A stretch of 64,000 nt of DNA from Dendrophyllia cribrosa (GCA_024195265.1 JAJLRJ010000010.1:2221981-2285980), one strand, 5' to 3'. Positions 28,401-44,698 are shown, counted from the first letter of the stretch. The notes: generated by a model not told the origin, from the sequence alone. Numbers and translations: made by a program.

Positions 28401-31400
28401 CTGTCATCAATGTCATTAATATCAAAACAAAAGCCAAAATCATCATTATCATCACCCTCATCAAGCTTGTGCTCAATAACGGGCATCTCTGCTACATATT
28501 ATACACTATGGCAAATAATACACATACCGGCAGACATTTTACATTTCCGGTTCCATCCTTCTTTGGGCAAATCCAGCCACTGGGGCATGGAGTGCACTGT
28601 TCCTGGCGACCCCATGAAAATGTTCCAGCAGCGCAGTTTGTCACCGTGGCGGTAGTAGTTGATGGACAGTACTTTCCAGCTGGACAGACCGTACAATACT
28701 GGGCATTTCCAACAGAATATGTTCCTATGCAAAAAGACAAAATTGATGTCTAATTACCAGTAGTTTGGACTTCTCATAAGTTGCCAAGTAGTGCTTCACA
28801 GACACAAATTCCCATTTCTATAGCATGGAGCGACCACTTTCCCCTTCATAAACCTGAAAAGGGGGCAGGGTAACTTCTCAAAATGAGGACAATGGCCAGG
28901 ATTAAGTCCCGTTGACTCTCATCAGCTTATTTATAAGATTCTTGCAAAGATTCTATGCAAGATCCTGCTGGGTCTTTGTACAGACCTGACGGATGGTTGC
29001 AAGATTTCAGAGAAGCGATCTTTGAGGATTACAGGTAAAGATCCTAAAGAATCCTCTACATCAGTTCTTAAAATCCACATGTTGATCATTACGATTCTCG
29101 AAGATCTTTCACCAAGGATTGCAGACCATGGCATCCAGGATTTATTACATTATGCCATTGCACATTGCACATAGCACACAGAAATGTCAACACACCTGAC
29201 TCGCAATTTCTTGTTGGTGATTGTTCAGTTGATGGACATTCCATCCCTGCTGGACAGTCAGTACACACTTGGCTATGAGCTAGTGCATATTGACCTGGGC
29301 TACAAGGAACTGGGTATGCCTGTGTAATGAACAGAACAAATTATGTGCCACTATTTTCAATGACCACATTCACTGGATTTGGCTGATTTTCCTGATAATT
29401 CCTCGAAATTCCTAAAATTTTAACAATGCACTTCTTTAAAGATGATTTTAAATGTACAATACATTGCAGAATAGATAGCTTAATGTTTGTAATGCTGTGA
29501 AGTTGAACTTCTAAAAGGTACTAACTAAAGGAACAACTGAATGGAGTGCTGGACTTGGAAGTTAGACATTGAGATTTTAGTATCTCTGCCTCAACAGATA
29601 GCTCTCTCAATTTCTGCCCCTATCTTCTAACACTGTGATGTGTATGTGCTTAAAGAATAAAATGTTATTATCTAATGATGACTTCACTTACATTAGTTGT
29701 TGGACATTTGTGACCAGCAGGACATGGCAGACATCGCACTGACTTGCCAATGCTGTAAGAGCCATTCAAACAGGCTGTTGCATTTGACCTGAAAAATGAA
29801 CAGAACTCATCAAAAGTGTGACTACACAATGGACTTAACATCACAAGACCCCAATGTGCCATAAGCCATGAAGACAATATGGTAGGGTTCAAAAGGTTAT
29901 TCAATTCCTAACATTTTTGCTGTGAAGCCCGGTGACTTAAGCTATCCTATGCTAAGGGCCTGGTCAAAAATAGATTCTGGTCCCTTGAAGCCAAACGAAG
30001 TAAAGTGGGCAGCAAGGACAGTGGTAGAGTAAGAGTCCCATAAATTTTGCCCAAGTTTGTATCCCAGACTTGGCATCATACACAAGTTGAGTTTTTGTTG
30101 ATTGTCATCCTTGCTCTGATGGTTTTTTCTGGATTCTCCTGTTTTCTTTCTCCTCAAAATGATACATTTCAATTCCAAATCCCAATTCAATCTAACTCTG
30201 GGGTCACAGGCAAATTTAACCCTTGTTAAACTGTCATTTTTAGAATGGTGTCCCACAGTCCAATCGTTCTGCCCTGTATGTTTGAAGCTGGCGATCAGGA
30301 GCTCTAACTAAGCCTCATTGGGATCCAGTGATTAGTGAAGCTGGTCCATTGGGCAGTACATTACATGGAAAGTTTTGTTATGATTGATACAGAAGAACAA
30401 TAAGGCCTATTAGGAAGTGAGATCATTAACACTTACTCTGGGTTGGGGCACTTATCCCCTGCAGGACAATCTGTGCAAGTCTCTTTTCCGGCCTCACCAA
30501 ATGTTGTTGTACCAAGTGGACAGCGCACGGCCCTCTGTTTGGGTGATGGACACATGTATCCAATTGGGCACTCCGTGCAGTTGGCTTGTCCTCGCACGGA
30601 GAAAGTTCCTGCTGCGCAAAGAGCAATGGACGAGCTGGGAGTCGGACAGCTGTACCCAGCAGGACAATGTTTGCAGGATGTGGCACCCTGTTGAAATGTT
30701 TACAATTGGATTACTGTTCATAAGCATGCTCATTGCTCATATTAAAGCATTTTCAATAAAACAAATAGATACAGTTTTTGGAGGCAGTGTTGTTTATTTC
30801 CATGGGAGAAAATTCGAAAGAATTAAGAAACCTGTTGAAAGGTTTGGCATAACATCATTACTCTTCACGCATGTTCTCTTACAACTAAAAGAAATCAATA
30901 CAATAATTATTATTTGAAACCTACATGTTATGTATAAAGTCCTTACATGAACTGTTGCAGCGGTTTTAATTAATTCATTAAATTCCATGGGGAAAAATTT
31001 TGGCATGGATCAAGAATACTTTAATCTTTGAGAATAGTATGAGGACCTTGTCTTATGTAATGTTAGTTTTGTACCCAAATCAGAGGTGAAGAGATGACAT
31101 CAGGGAGAGAGGAAAGGGAATCATTGACTGACAGTGCACCAAACGGCTTCAAAATAGGAACAAAAATATTATATTGTGAAAAAGCAAAGTGTTAAGAGTA
31201 AAATGGTCTCTCATACTCAATCATTACAAATTTCAAGCAACCACAGTGGAAATAACAACATGAACTTTACAAAACAAAAGATATTTTTATGAGCAAACCA
31301 ATGGCTCAGCACATGCGATATCTAACTTTACTTTTTAACCACTTTCTGCGAATTCAAAGCATGAACCACATGAAATAATAATTTCATTTAGTAACAGTTT

Positions 31401-34400
31401 CTTTGGACTTGCCATTGTTGTTGCTTAAATAAAGGTAACTATTGAGAAAACAATAACATTGAATAAAAAAAGGCAACCTTTCCACTGTAGGTGCCACTAG
31501 GACAGTGTTTTGGTGACTGTGCAGGATCAGTACAGGCTTTTCCAGCTTCACACTCTGTACATGAGGCATTTCCTTGGAGGGAATAATACCCTGACGTACA
31601 AGGTACTGGAGGCTGGGTGATGTTTCCACAACTATAGCCAGCAGGACATGGAGCACAGCGTGGAAGCTGAAACATCAAGATGAATGAAGAATGTAAGTAC
31701 AGTAAACTGTCACCAGACAGACACCCCTGTGAGGTGGACACCTTTATTACCAAAAGTCAAACCTCTACTCATGCAGCGTGATATTAACTTTTGAGGATGA
31801 CCATGTGGATGATAATCTACAATGTGACTGGTCAAATATAGATTATTGGACGAGGTTAAACAAAATATCGTGATTAGTTAGTGGCGAGCAGATCAATTAT
31901 TTGCCTCAGCCTTCGGCTTCTGCAAATAATTGATCTGTGAGACACTGACAAATCATGATATTTTGCAATAGCCGAGTTTAATAATCGTTTTATCATTTGA
32001 ACACTGAGTTTGTTTTTCAATTTAATATTTATTCATAACTGCTAAAACAGAGCAGAAATTGAGCTGCCATTGTAGAGGACGGGAGCAGAACAATTATTTG
32101 CAGCAAAACAACTTTGCACCGTTGTGCGCATGAGCAGAATTATTTGTAGGCAATTATTCGCAGGTCATGTGGTGGGCTTTTGGCCAATGAAAAGGAAGGA
32201 AAAAATGCATTGAATTATTAAGGTTCTTATCTGCAATACTTTCTGGTGTTACTTTTGTTTCCAGAATTTTCTTGAATTTTTGATCAAACATGCTTTTGTA
32301 CTGATTAACATGATGGTCGTACCTCTCCACCATTGTTCCAATATTCTGAAGAGGAGCAGGCCACAGGGGGCTGACTGGGATCATTGCAGGAATGCCCAGC
32401 TGGACAAGGGGAACAAAATGATGCCCCTACACCAGAATGTGTTCCCAAAGGACAAGCATGGCAAATTCCAACTCCTGGAGGACTGTATGTTCCTGCTGCA
32501 CACTCAGTTGGAGATATTGGTACAGAACCATTCATGCATGACCTGCCTGCAGGACAGATATGGCACACTGACGCTGCACCAACACTGTATCTGCCATCTG
32601 GACATTTCTGTTTGGTGGAAACAAGACAGAATGTCACTTGACTTGTGATATAAATTAAATTACTATGAAATTATTATCAAAGAAGAAGACAACAGTCTTA
32701 ATTAGTTTCTTGCAAAGGATTCCCAATAAACATTCATCTAAAGAGGCAATTCTGTATACAGGCATAAAAAACAAGGTGAAACCTGGCTAAAAAGTCTTTT
32801 TTATATACAACAATTTCTAAGAACACAGTTAGTTTAGGTTCCTTTGTTCTCCAATTATGGGAGTTCAACAATATTTAAATCAACTTTTTGATATACTTAC
32901 AGTACATGTTGATTGACCAGAAATACTGTATTCTCCTGCTGCGCAAGGGACAGGCGTGTTCGATGGGGTTAAGCAGGAATACCCTGCATCACAAGCTTTA
33001 CAGGAAACTGAGCCAGTTTCATTAGCATAGGTGCCTTGAGGGCAAGGTTGAGGTGCATTCAAGGGTGATGGACAGTAATGGCCGATGTTACAAGAGATGC
33101 AGTGTGATCCATTACTGTATGTACCAACCTGTGCAGAAAAAGGAGTTTTGCTGTGAACAACTCTACATGTAGTTATTGCAACTGTAATGGTAACTATTAA
33201 CCTTTTTATTCCTGAGTTTTTCTACCCTTTTTTCCAAACTTGTAAGTAAAACCTTAATGGCCATGTATGATATACCATTTGAAAGGTCTCAATGAGTGCG
33301 GTTCTTATTTCATATCAAAATTGGGGAAGGAAATCATGGCTTTGACATAAACAGGCTGAAAATGTCAAAGTTAAAAAGTTCAGAAATGCCTCAATTTTCA
33401 GACATACTAGGTATACCCCCAAACAATAGCTTATTTTGCAGCTGTCAGTTAATAGAATAACATGAGCTATGTCTCACACTGCAAATGCGTAAAACAAAAA
33501 AATGTCAAAAGTTCCAGGGGTGGTCAACTATATCATAGATAATGGGGGGGGGGGGGGGGGGGGGTACAATTTTATTCTGGAAATGAACTGATCTTTCCAA
33601 GACCATTTTCGTGGCAAAATTTCATTGAAATAGACCAAATATGAACAATCTTATGAACTTTTTACATCGGTCGATGTAAACAGGAGTGAAAGGGTTAATT
33701 AACTAACTCTCAGTAGAAAATTCCACGATTTGTAGTCAATAGATATATCATCTTCATTATCAAGTTGATAAAACAGCAGCTGCATCTCAAGCGATAAACA
33801 ACACAGTTTATCATAGCTGATTGGAGATCCTGTTTGCAACATATGTTGTTCTTCAGGAGATTGATACATCTAAGCAGCATTGGTCAGGCTTAACCATGAG
33901 TTGGGTTCCACAAAATAGGAAATTTGAGTATGCTTTGCAATAAAAAATCAACGAGGATATCATAGTTTTACATAAAATGATAAAGATTAATTGGACGTCG
34001 GGATACACAAATGGGACTTGTTATAAACACACAAACATTTGTTGAAACTTGTAGTCCTGGACAAAATATTTGAAGGATGCAACACACAGTGGCCAACAAG
34101 TTGGAGACACCTTATCCTTTATAAATGTTTTTTTCTGTGAGACTTTAGGCATTTCTGTATAAATATCTATATTCATGCGATCTTGCCATCCCAAAAAGTG
34201 TTGCAGCTGTGAAGACTCTTCTTTCATTCCCTTTCTTATAAACAACACCTATACTTACAGCACAGGTGACTGGAGGAAGTGTAGGATTTGAACAGATCTT
34301 TCCAGCAGGGCATGAAAGACACTCTGTGGACGCCTCTGGAGAATACTGTAACAAAATAAAAAATGTTTTGCCATGTAAAAATGTTCTGAAGCATCTTGGC

Positions 34401-34933
34401 ATAACAGTGATCATGTAGCTGCTTAGATGAGTTACATGAAGCACAATTTTGTCTTGTTCTGTGACACTCCATGTGATAAAAACAAGCAGAGTGTCAATCT
34501 AAACAAGTCTAGTGTCTTGTCAAAATAATATGTACACTTTTCTTATGTTGGCAATTTTTTTATGACGAAGAGTCAGTGATGATGATAATAATGAGAGAAT
34601 GAAAGTTATGATGATTGTGATGGTAATAATGATGACGATGATGATAACACTTATGCCAACTCTCCCGGATTGTCCGGGAGCCTCCCGGATACGGAACGAA
34701 TCTCCCGGTCTCCCGTATGGGTCACCAAATCTCCCGAATAAAAGCGACTTTGGATCTTTTCCCATTTTTCCCCAAAATCCAAAAAAAATGCGGTTTTTCA
34801 TCATATCTTAACTTCACAAACACTTTTCGGGTCTCAGGTCCACAGAAAATGGCACCTTTAGAAGGTAAAGCCAAAAAAAATTTTCCGGACCTCCCTTGAT
34901 GCTCGCGACTACGTCACTCGATTCATGCCTCGG

Positions 34934-34964
<31 letters not shown>

Positions 34965-37900
34965 TAATTTCACCCCCAGAAAAAACTCCCTTTTTTTAAA
35001 TCCCAGAGGTTGGCATCTCTGTGATAATGATGATAATGATAACGATGACATGATAAAAATGGCGGTGGGCGGTGACAGCAATGGTGGTAGTGATGGTAAA
35101 TTATGATCATCATCATAATGGTGATGGGGGTGAAGATCATAATTAATGAATGATTGATGATAACAGGTTTGAGAACAACCCTAAGATGGGTGCTGAAAAC
35201 AACAACCAATTGCAGTGATGCAGAAAGACAGCAACAACACCCAAGAAAACATCAAGTCTTACCTGACCATAGAGACATGCCACTGGTAGGCTGTCTCTGA
35301 GAGGGCATCGACTTCCTGCAGGACATACTTGGCAGGTGGACTGTGCTGTGTTCACTGAGTAGTATCCTGGCCCACACTAAAAAAGGAAATAATTACTTTT
35401 AATCAGTGGTACCCTTACAAAACGTTTTTTGTAAACTTTTTACTTTGGAGATCTTTCATAGATGAAGCCTTATACAAAATACAAAAATTAATGCAAGTTC
35501 TCTTGTATATCACAAGTAACACTTCTAAGTGCAAGGAAACAACAAGGTCATCTGTGGGAAGATAACAATCTTATAGCAAAGGCCTGCAAAGCAGTCGGGT
35601 TGAAGATGGTTTTTTAATCATACCAGCACTCATTAGTTGTCTCTCACATGACAGTGGTGTTAGTGGTTGGCACACTGGACTTCAGATCTGAAGGTCGGTG
35701 CTTCCAGGCCTGGTCTCAGCCGTCATGTTGTTTCCTTAGACAAGAAACTTTGCTCCACATTGTCTCTCTCCACCCAGGTGTATAAATACCAGCAACAAAA
35801 TGCTGGGGGTAACCCTGCAATGGACTAACATCCCATCCAGGGGGAGCAGCAATACTCCTAGTTGCTTCATGCTACAGAAACCGGCTTAAGATCCGGCCGT
35901 GTGGGCCACGCCTGGCTCATGTGCTACTTTACATGATGAATAAATACTACAGCAGTGTTATAATTGCTTACCTGAGTGCAAGCAGTTTGTCCCTTTGCTG
36001 AACTGAAATAACCTGCAAGACATGCTTCAGGGGACTGGGTAGCATCTGGGCATCTATATCCTGTTATTCAGATAACAAGAACTTGTAAAATGTATTTAGG
36101 TTACACATCCAGCTAGGCAGGTAAGTGGGTAGGTAAGTGCATGGGTAAGTAGGTACTGACAGAGGGAGGGAGAGAGGTAGGGAGGGAGGGAGAGAGGTAG
36201 GGAGGGAGGGAGAGAGGTAAGGAGGGAGGGAGAGAGCTAGGGAGGGAGGTAAGTGGGTAGGAAGGTGCATGGGTAAGTAGGTACTGATGGTGGGATGGAG
36301 GGATGGAGGGAGGGAGAGAGGTAGGGAGGGAGGGAGTTAAGTGGGTAGGTAGGTGCATGGGTAAGTAGGTAGGTAAGTAGGTACTGAGGGATGGAAAGAG
36401 GGAGGGAGAGTGAAGGGAGGGAGGGAGAGTGGTAGGGAGGGAGGTAAGTGGGTAAGTAGGTGAGTAAGTAGGTGGGTAGGTAAGTAGACAAGTAAGTAGC
36501 AAGGTAGGGAGTGAGGTAGGAAAATATGTATGAAGGAAGGTTGGTAGAAAGGTACATGAGGTGGCTACCTAGATAGTTAGGTGGATGGGTGATGATTTGG
36601 TAGGTAAGTAAGTAATAAAGACAGAGAAAACATCCTACCTCTATCACACTCTTTACAACTGTCAGATTTTGTTTCATTGGCGTAAAATCCAGGAGTACAA
36701 GGTTGAGGAGTGCCAGTGGTGAGCAGTGGGCAGTAAAATCCTACAGGGCACTCACTACAAGCCATGCTTCCTTCTGAAGAAAAGTAACCTCTGCCGCATG
36801 GTTCAGGAGCATTACTCTTCACAGCACAACTAGCAAAGAATACAACAAGTGCAAAGTTAGAACATTTTTTATGAAATATGGTCCTGCAAGAGAATCAGTA
36901 GCAAACGAAAAGAGTTAACACAACATGTAATATTTCCTGAAAAAAAAAAAACCCACTCCCTCAAATAATCACCCGTTATTCATCCCCCAGGCCTAAGTTT
37001 TTGGAGGGAACATTTTCAATCAATTGCCTCTAACACTTACCTGAAACACTTTACCCCTTTAAAGGGGCTCTGTCACCTATTTTTAGTATCACTTTGAAAA
37101 GCCAAAAAACAAATTTGTTTCAATAGAAAGTTAAAAATAATGGTCCAGTCTTGTAAACAAATACTCTACTAGCGCAAAAACAATATTTGTTATCTTTTGC
37201 TGTGGATTGCCAGGATGGAAATGGATTGCAACTTGAAAAAATTGGCCTATTTGTTTCTCCCAAGTTTCGTGAAGAAATCACAGAAAAACTGATTATGATT
37301 TGTTCTTCCTAGAAGAAATCACTTGATATTTTTCATTGAGCAAAGGTATTTTGTCAACTTTTTGGTGTATTTTGACCAAAAGACAGCAAAATCTGCGTGA
37401 CAATGCCCCTTTAACATCAAATAAAGAGTTGAAAGAATCACCCCTAGTTACTACTTGATAAATATTATTAAATAAATATTATGGACACCTAAAGTGGGTC
37501 CCTGCTGCACCTTAGTGACTCATTTTACATCATAAGATGGACACCTCTCTGCAAGACAGTCAGTTGGTGCTCATCCTAATGGGTGATCATCTTGGAAGTT
37601 GACTGTATTTAGAGTTTTTGCTTAATTTAAGAAGTGGTTGATACTTGCAAAATCATCATCAACCCCATTATACTACAGTAACTAAAATAGTTAAAACAGA
37701 CTACAACATGGTATATCTTCTTCAAAGACAGCCAATACTTATGAATGAACATAACACCGTATGGATGCGAAGGTGCCAAAGATAGTGACCTCTCACCTAT
37801 GACCTTCTGGACATAAAATGCAAAATGAAGAGCCATTTGAGTTACTGTATGTTCCATTTGGGCATTCTTCTTGTGCGTCCAACCCAACATTTGGGCATCT

Positions 37901-40900
37901 GAACCCTGCATCACAAAGCTTACAAACTTTCAGCCCTTCCACATCAGAATAGCTGCCATTAGCGCAAAGAGAATATGTTGACAGTCCATTGTTTGGGCAC
38001 TGAGCTCCTTTTGGGCAGGGTCGGCAAACTCTGCTCCCAGCTGTAGAATATGTGCCGGCTAAGCATTCTGCTGTATCATTTGCATAACAACTGAAATAGC
38101 CAGGCAAAAATGTTCAGGACAAAAACAATACAATAATGATCCACGTATGTTCTGGACATATAAATGGTGCTTGAGGTGCAGTTGCTGGTTCATTTAACAG
38201 TGCGTTGAATTAGGTAAGGTGAAGAGACCTCCGTGGCTGTATTTTATTTGAGAGAATGAAGGAATAGTGCAGCACAGAAGATTCAGTGCAGACAACTTCC
38301 ACGTATGTGCTGGAAAAACATCTAGTGCTCAGTTGGTGCAGTTACTGGTTTATTTAACAGTGCTTAAAATTATCTAAAGTGAAGCGTTTTCAAAACAATA
38401 TTTTGTGAGTGTGAAGAGATTACAGCGCAGCAGCAAGTGGATGTATGGTGCTTAATGCTGTTGCTGGTTTACTTAACAGTGCTTTAAATTATGTAATGCA
38501 AATAATTACATTTTGTGAAACCAGATTGATATTGTGAAGAATTTAGTGCAGTTAAGATGGTGACAGTGCAGGTACAAGTTTCACGCATGTGCTGAACAGA
38601 TTTATGGCGCTTGATTGACATAGTTGCTTACAAGTTTATTTAACAGTGCTTTCAATTATCATCATAATTAATGGAGTGTTGTCAAGACACTATTGGCAGC
38701 ATGAATGAACACTACAGTACTTACAAGCATTTCAGAGACTGTATTTTATGGAAGTGCATTATACAAGTTCTTAAGATCTATACAATATCAATTACATTTT
38801 TTAACAACAAAGTAACTACTAAGTCTATACATTTTAACTTACTTTTATAGAAAATAAACTATAACAGGTTTTCATAAAGTCATATCAACTTTTATTACAT
38901 CCATTTTGAAATCACTGGTGATCCTTGCAATCTGATTGGCTCTCAGCAGTGCGATTTATTCCCAAACCGCACTATTGTTTTGCTTCAAATCGCATCTTTT
39001 TCTCAGCAGTGCGATTTATTCCCGAATTGCACTGTTTTTTGCTCTAAATCGCATCTTTTTCTCAGCAGTGCAATTTATTCCCGAATCGCACTATTTTTTG
39101 CTCTAAATCGCATCTATATGTCACATCAATATTGGTACTGACTAAAATCCTATATTTCGGCAATTAAATTGTGCAATTTCAAACTGGATGTACTAAAGTG
39201 GTAATTGAACTTTGTGTCATGCAATTTTGGTCTGAAATCATACTTGTGATTTCAAATCGAACTCGCGCTGCTCGCTCGTTCCATTTTGAAATCACGCGTA
39301 TGATTTCAGACCAAATTGCACTCCACTCAGATCAATTACCATTATAAAACATTAAATTAATTATAAATGGTTAAAATATTTGGGCATTAAAATAACACTA
39401 TTATACAAATATAAATACGATAGAAAGTTCCCAAGTTGTTACAAACATCACTAAGCCATCAGGGTTCTCCAGAGAAATTAGACTACTTGGCTGTAAATTG
39501 AAAGTAGCCGGCACCTGGCACTCGGTTGCCCGAAGAGCACAAGTAATTAGGGGGGTCCGGGGGCATGCCCCCCCGGAAAATTTTGAAAAATGAAGACACT
39601 GGAGACGCATTCTGGTGCATTTTGGGGACAACAGAGATGAAAAAATTATTTCATTTTCAGCCAGTTTTTAGCCTTTTTATTATTCACTAAAAAAAATTAT
39701 TGCTACCCTTAATATGCTTTATATACTAAAGAAAAACATTATGGCCCGAAAGAAATCACTTTTGTTTTATCTTATGGTTATTAAGGATTTGTTTTTATAG
39801 CCATACAAGTGTTGGGAAGAAAATAGGACGGATTTATCCTTATCTTCCCCCCAAATATTTTCTGGCTAGCTGGCGGCCCCAGGATGAGTAGACGGCGATT
39901 TTCGCCGGTCGCCTTAGCTTCCGGAGAACCCTGAGCCACACATATAAGTTCCAGCCAAAATTATTGATGTTATAATATGCATCAATAAGTGCATGGGTTA
40001 AGTACTCAGGGGTATCATGATAAGTTGGATACCGTAAAATGTTGGTAATGATCTACAGAATCCCTCCTTGCCATTTACTAAGTGTACTGAGAATAAGATG
40101 TACCAGGGAAAATTTCACTTCAATTGATCTTCAGAAATTATGCTAAAAATGTCATTTATGGGTGTCTAGATTTCCAAATTTGCTTTTTTCTTTTTCTTTT
40201 TCTTTTTTTTGAGAGGGGGGGGGGGGGGGGGGGGGGGAGGGGATGCCCCCAGCTCCTCCCCAAAGTTGAATGGCTCCATAGTTGGCCATAGCGCCTTTAA
40301 ATGCTATCGTCAGCAGCCTGTCGTGACAAAACTTAATAAAAACTCTGAGTGCTGAATATAAATGGCTACAAAACCTCACCTATAACCTGCTGGGCACAAT
40401 ATGCAATTCAAAGAACCAGTTGTGTTACTAATTGTTCCATTAGGACAGACTTCAGGAGCTTCCATTCCAACACTAGGACATCTAAATCCAGGATCACACA
40501 GTTTACAATCACTCAATCCTTCTGCATTAGCATATGTGCCGTTAGCACAAAGAACATATGTTGATAGGCCACTTGTTGGGCAATGAGCTCCTTTGGGACA
40601 TGGTCGACATTCACTGCTTCCAGCAATGGAATATGTACCGGCTAAGCATTCCGCTGTTTCATTTGCCAAACAACTGAAATTACCAGGCAAAAATATGTTT
40701 AGCACAAAAACAATGCAATGAAAGTTTCCACGTATGTGCTGGACAGACGTATGGTGCTTGACTGGAAGGTGCAGTTGCTGGTTCATTTAATAGCGCTCTA
40801 TCTTGCAGTGAAGAGAAGAGCTTTACACAGTAGTATTTTGCAGGACGTAGGTGCAGCAAAACCAACTTTCACGTATGTGCTTGACTCAGGTGCAGTTGCA

Positions 40901-43900
40901 GGTTAATTAAACAGTGCTTACTGAATTGTGCAAAGTAAAGAGTATTTACAGCGATTTTTGTGCAGTGAAGAAGATTACAGTGTAACAACAACAATTTCTA
41001 CACAAGCACTATAAACAGACAAACGGTGCTTGATTGGTGTACTTGCTGCAGTTCGTTTAACACTGCTTTGAATTATCTAATGTATGCATGATTAAGTGAT
41101 CTAAAAGGTGTCATTATTTTATTTACCACATAGTTACAAGCTCAGCTTGACAAACTTTGGTGAACACATTACATTGCTAGAGTATAATATACATGCACAA
41201 GAATTGAAACAAAAACTGCAACCGTGCATGTTGATATACATTTGCATAACATGGACATAAATTTCAAACCTGTGAAATTAATTCATAAATGGTTTGTATA
41301 TTATTATAGGCATGCATATATGGTCCAGTGAAACATATGTAACATGACTATGAATATGTGCTGTGGTCAAACCTGCATACATGCATACAAAACAATTAAA
41401 CCTGCATTGATTAAGCAACCCTTTACAAGGGAGTCACCTCTATTAAAAATGTAGTTGAAAAAGTTCACCAAAATTCTCCCCTTTATTTATTAGTGTAAAC
41501 CAGGCCACTATAAAATGCATTATCACCTTTATAAAGTGGACACAGTCACCTTAATATTAACAAAGTCCAACACTTTCATTTCTGTCACATTTAAAATCAT
41601 GTAATAGTATCAACCCTTTAAGCCCTAAGAGTGATCAGCATCAAATTTCTCCTTGTAATATCAATGCCTTATCAATCAAAAAGGTCATGAGAATTAAGGA
41701 CATGATCACACAAGATGAATTCTCTTGATATCCAAACAATTTCTTCCCACTACTTCTATAGGAAATGTATAGGGACAAGAAATGAGAATTTAAAGTTTGA
41801 TATTAGGGCTTAAAGGGTTAACCATACCAAATAATATACCATAGTGGGATCATGCTGTGGAAATCATAGTCTGTAATTTTTTTTTCACGCACAAGTTACA
41901 AAGAAAGTTATAACACATTGTAGTCAACTTTGTTTGTGTGGTTCTTGAGAAAAATCATATTCTTCTTTCTTCTTTTGGCAGTTAACTACAGTTTTGTGAA
42001 ATTGCCCATCACCATTACACTGTAGATGAACTTGGGGATTGGAGCCACATACAATCAAAAGCTCCTATGAGTCAACTCATGAACATGAAATGTTTGGAGC
42101 CTCCCCTCCCCTTGATGTTTTGCATGAACTCCCCCCCCCCCCCCCCCCCCGCCCTGCATCAAACTCTCCACCCACCCCTTCCTCCAACACCATCCCCATT
42201 AGTAAAGCAGGTGACCATTACATAATTATCCTGGGTTCAATGTTCACCTACCCTCCCCTCTGACCTAGGCATTTTGCACCACTAACCCCCCTCCCCACCC
42301 TCCCCTTTTTTCAATGTTATCCCCATGAGTAAAGCAGGTGACCATTACATATCCTGGGTTCAATGTTCACCTACCCTCCCCTCTGACCTAGGCATTTTGC
42401 ACCACTAACCCCCACTCCACACCCTCATTCTCATGAGTAAGGCAGGTGACCATTACATATCCTAGGTTCAATGTTCACCCCCCCTCCCCTCTGACCTAGG
42501 CAAATTGCACCACTAACCCCCCTCCCCTCTTCCAATGCCAAACTCATGGGTAAGGCAGATGACCATTACATATTGTGGGCTCAATGTTAACAGTCAATTG
42601 AGCAATTGAGTGAATATTTGTCCCAATGCCATAACTTGTCCAATGCTTCAAATATTCACAAGTTAAAAAGGTGCAAGGATGAGGTGCTGGTGTAAGGTTA
42701 CAAAACCCTACCTATGACCTCCCGGACACAAAACACAGTCCCGAGCACCAGTTGTGTCACTGTATGTTCCATTGGGACATGCTTCAGGAACTTCCATTCC
42801 AACACTGGGACATCTGAACCCAGGATTGCACAGTTTACAATCGCTCTGGCCCTCTGCATCAGAATATGTGCCATTAGCACAAAGAACGTATGTTGACAGT
42901 GCTTTAGTTGGACAATGTGCCCCTTTAGGACAAGTCTCACATTTGATGCTCCCAGCTGCTGCATATGTTCCAGCCAAGCATTCCACTCGGTTTACCTTAT
43001 CTTGACAACTGAAAATGCCAGGCATGAAGTGAGTAGAATGCAATAACAATTTCTAAATTTGCTGGAGAAACATATGGTGCTTGAATAGTGCAGTTGCAAA
43101 TTCACTTGGTGCTGATCGAGTCCTCTGTTTTTCAAGTGCTGGATTGGTGGCCTGAAGTACAGTGCTGGTCAGGATTGGTGGCGTGAAGTGCTGGATTGGT
43201 GGTGTGAAGTGCTGGATTGGTGGCGTGAAGTGCTGGATTGGTGGCATGAAGTGCTGGACAAACAAATAGTGCGTCGTAGGTGCTGTTCCGTGTGCATACC
43301 ATGCATACCATGTGTTTGTTTTAAAGGTACCAGATTGACATGCAATTTGAAGATAACACTGTAGTCATGTTCCTTTGTTCCTTTGTATTGCTGGATAAAC
43401 AAATTGTGCTTGGTGCATTCATTAATGGTGCTTTTAATGCAGTATAGTAGAGTTGCAATTTCAATGTATCGGTATGTGCTGGTTAAAAGGATGGTACTTT
43501 TGATTGCATTTGGTGCAACACTAGATTCATTTACAAGTGCTCTAAAAATGTGAAATGCAGAGTCTTCAAAGTACCAGATAAATGGTGGTGTAAAGATTAA
43601 TTTAATAATTATAATATTACTGTATATGCTGGATAAATGTATGGTACTTATGATTATTAATGTGGCATCAGATTCATTAATGCTTCTTTAATTTTAATAC
43701 AACAAGCGAGCTTATTGTTTACATGCTGGATTGACAGTCACTGTTAACATTATAGTGTAGTACAGTTACAATAATAATGCTTTGTATGTGCTGGATATAA
43801 ATATAAGGGTGTTTGATTAATTATTGAAGCAGTACCAGATTCACTAACAGTGCATTTAAGTACATCAAGTGCAAAATCCTCCACAGAAATATTTAAAGGG

Positions 43901-44698
43901 GTTCACATCAGTGAGTTGACTATTGACAGCAGCTACTGTCTCTTGAACACCATTGACGATGCTTCTCAAAAATCACAGATTTCCACGATAGTAAATATAA
44001 TGCATCAATGACAATTTATTTGTACATACCGACCAATGTACAAGGTGCTACAATCTTCGACAATATTTTTGGGATATTCTTACTTTTCTTGTTACATACC
44101 CCCCTCCCCCCACCCCCCCACCATCACAAGGTTGATTTTGCTGCTCAAAACTAATTTCCTCCAAAACAACATTGTCCAAGGGGGAGGGGAGGGGAGGGGA
44201 GGGGAGGGGAGGGGAGGGGGGGGGGGGGGGGGGGTGATCATTTCTACTAACCCGCTGGCCAAAATGTTTTATAATTCTTGAAGAAATAAAAGACGCTTTT
44301 ATTGAGGTGTCCTAAAGACTTCTGTCAATGATCGTAGACTGTTGCAGTTCCGAACTGATTCATCTGCCAGTGCATTTAATGCATCAAGTGAAGCCTGTAC
44401 CAGATGTACATACATACATACATACATACATACATACATACATACATACATACATACATACATACATACATACATACATACATACATACATACATACATA
44501 CATACATACATACATACATACATACATACATACATACATACATACATACATACATACATACATACATACATACATACATACATACATACATACATACATA
44601 CATACATACATACATACATACATACATACATACATACATACATACATACATACATACATACATACATACATACATACATACATACATACATACATACA

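Noticed and set aside
36064..36677. Pro/Leu/Ser/Tyr-rich minus-strand ORFs of 130-146 codons
   Set aside because: They arise from the GGGA/GGTA minisatellite in intron 17 and have no splice or start context.
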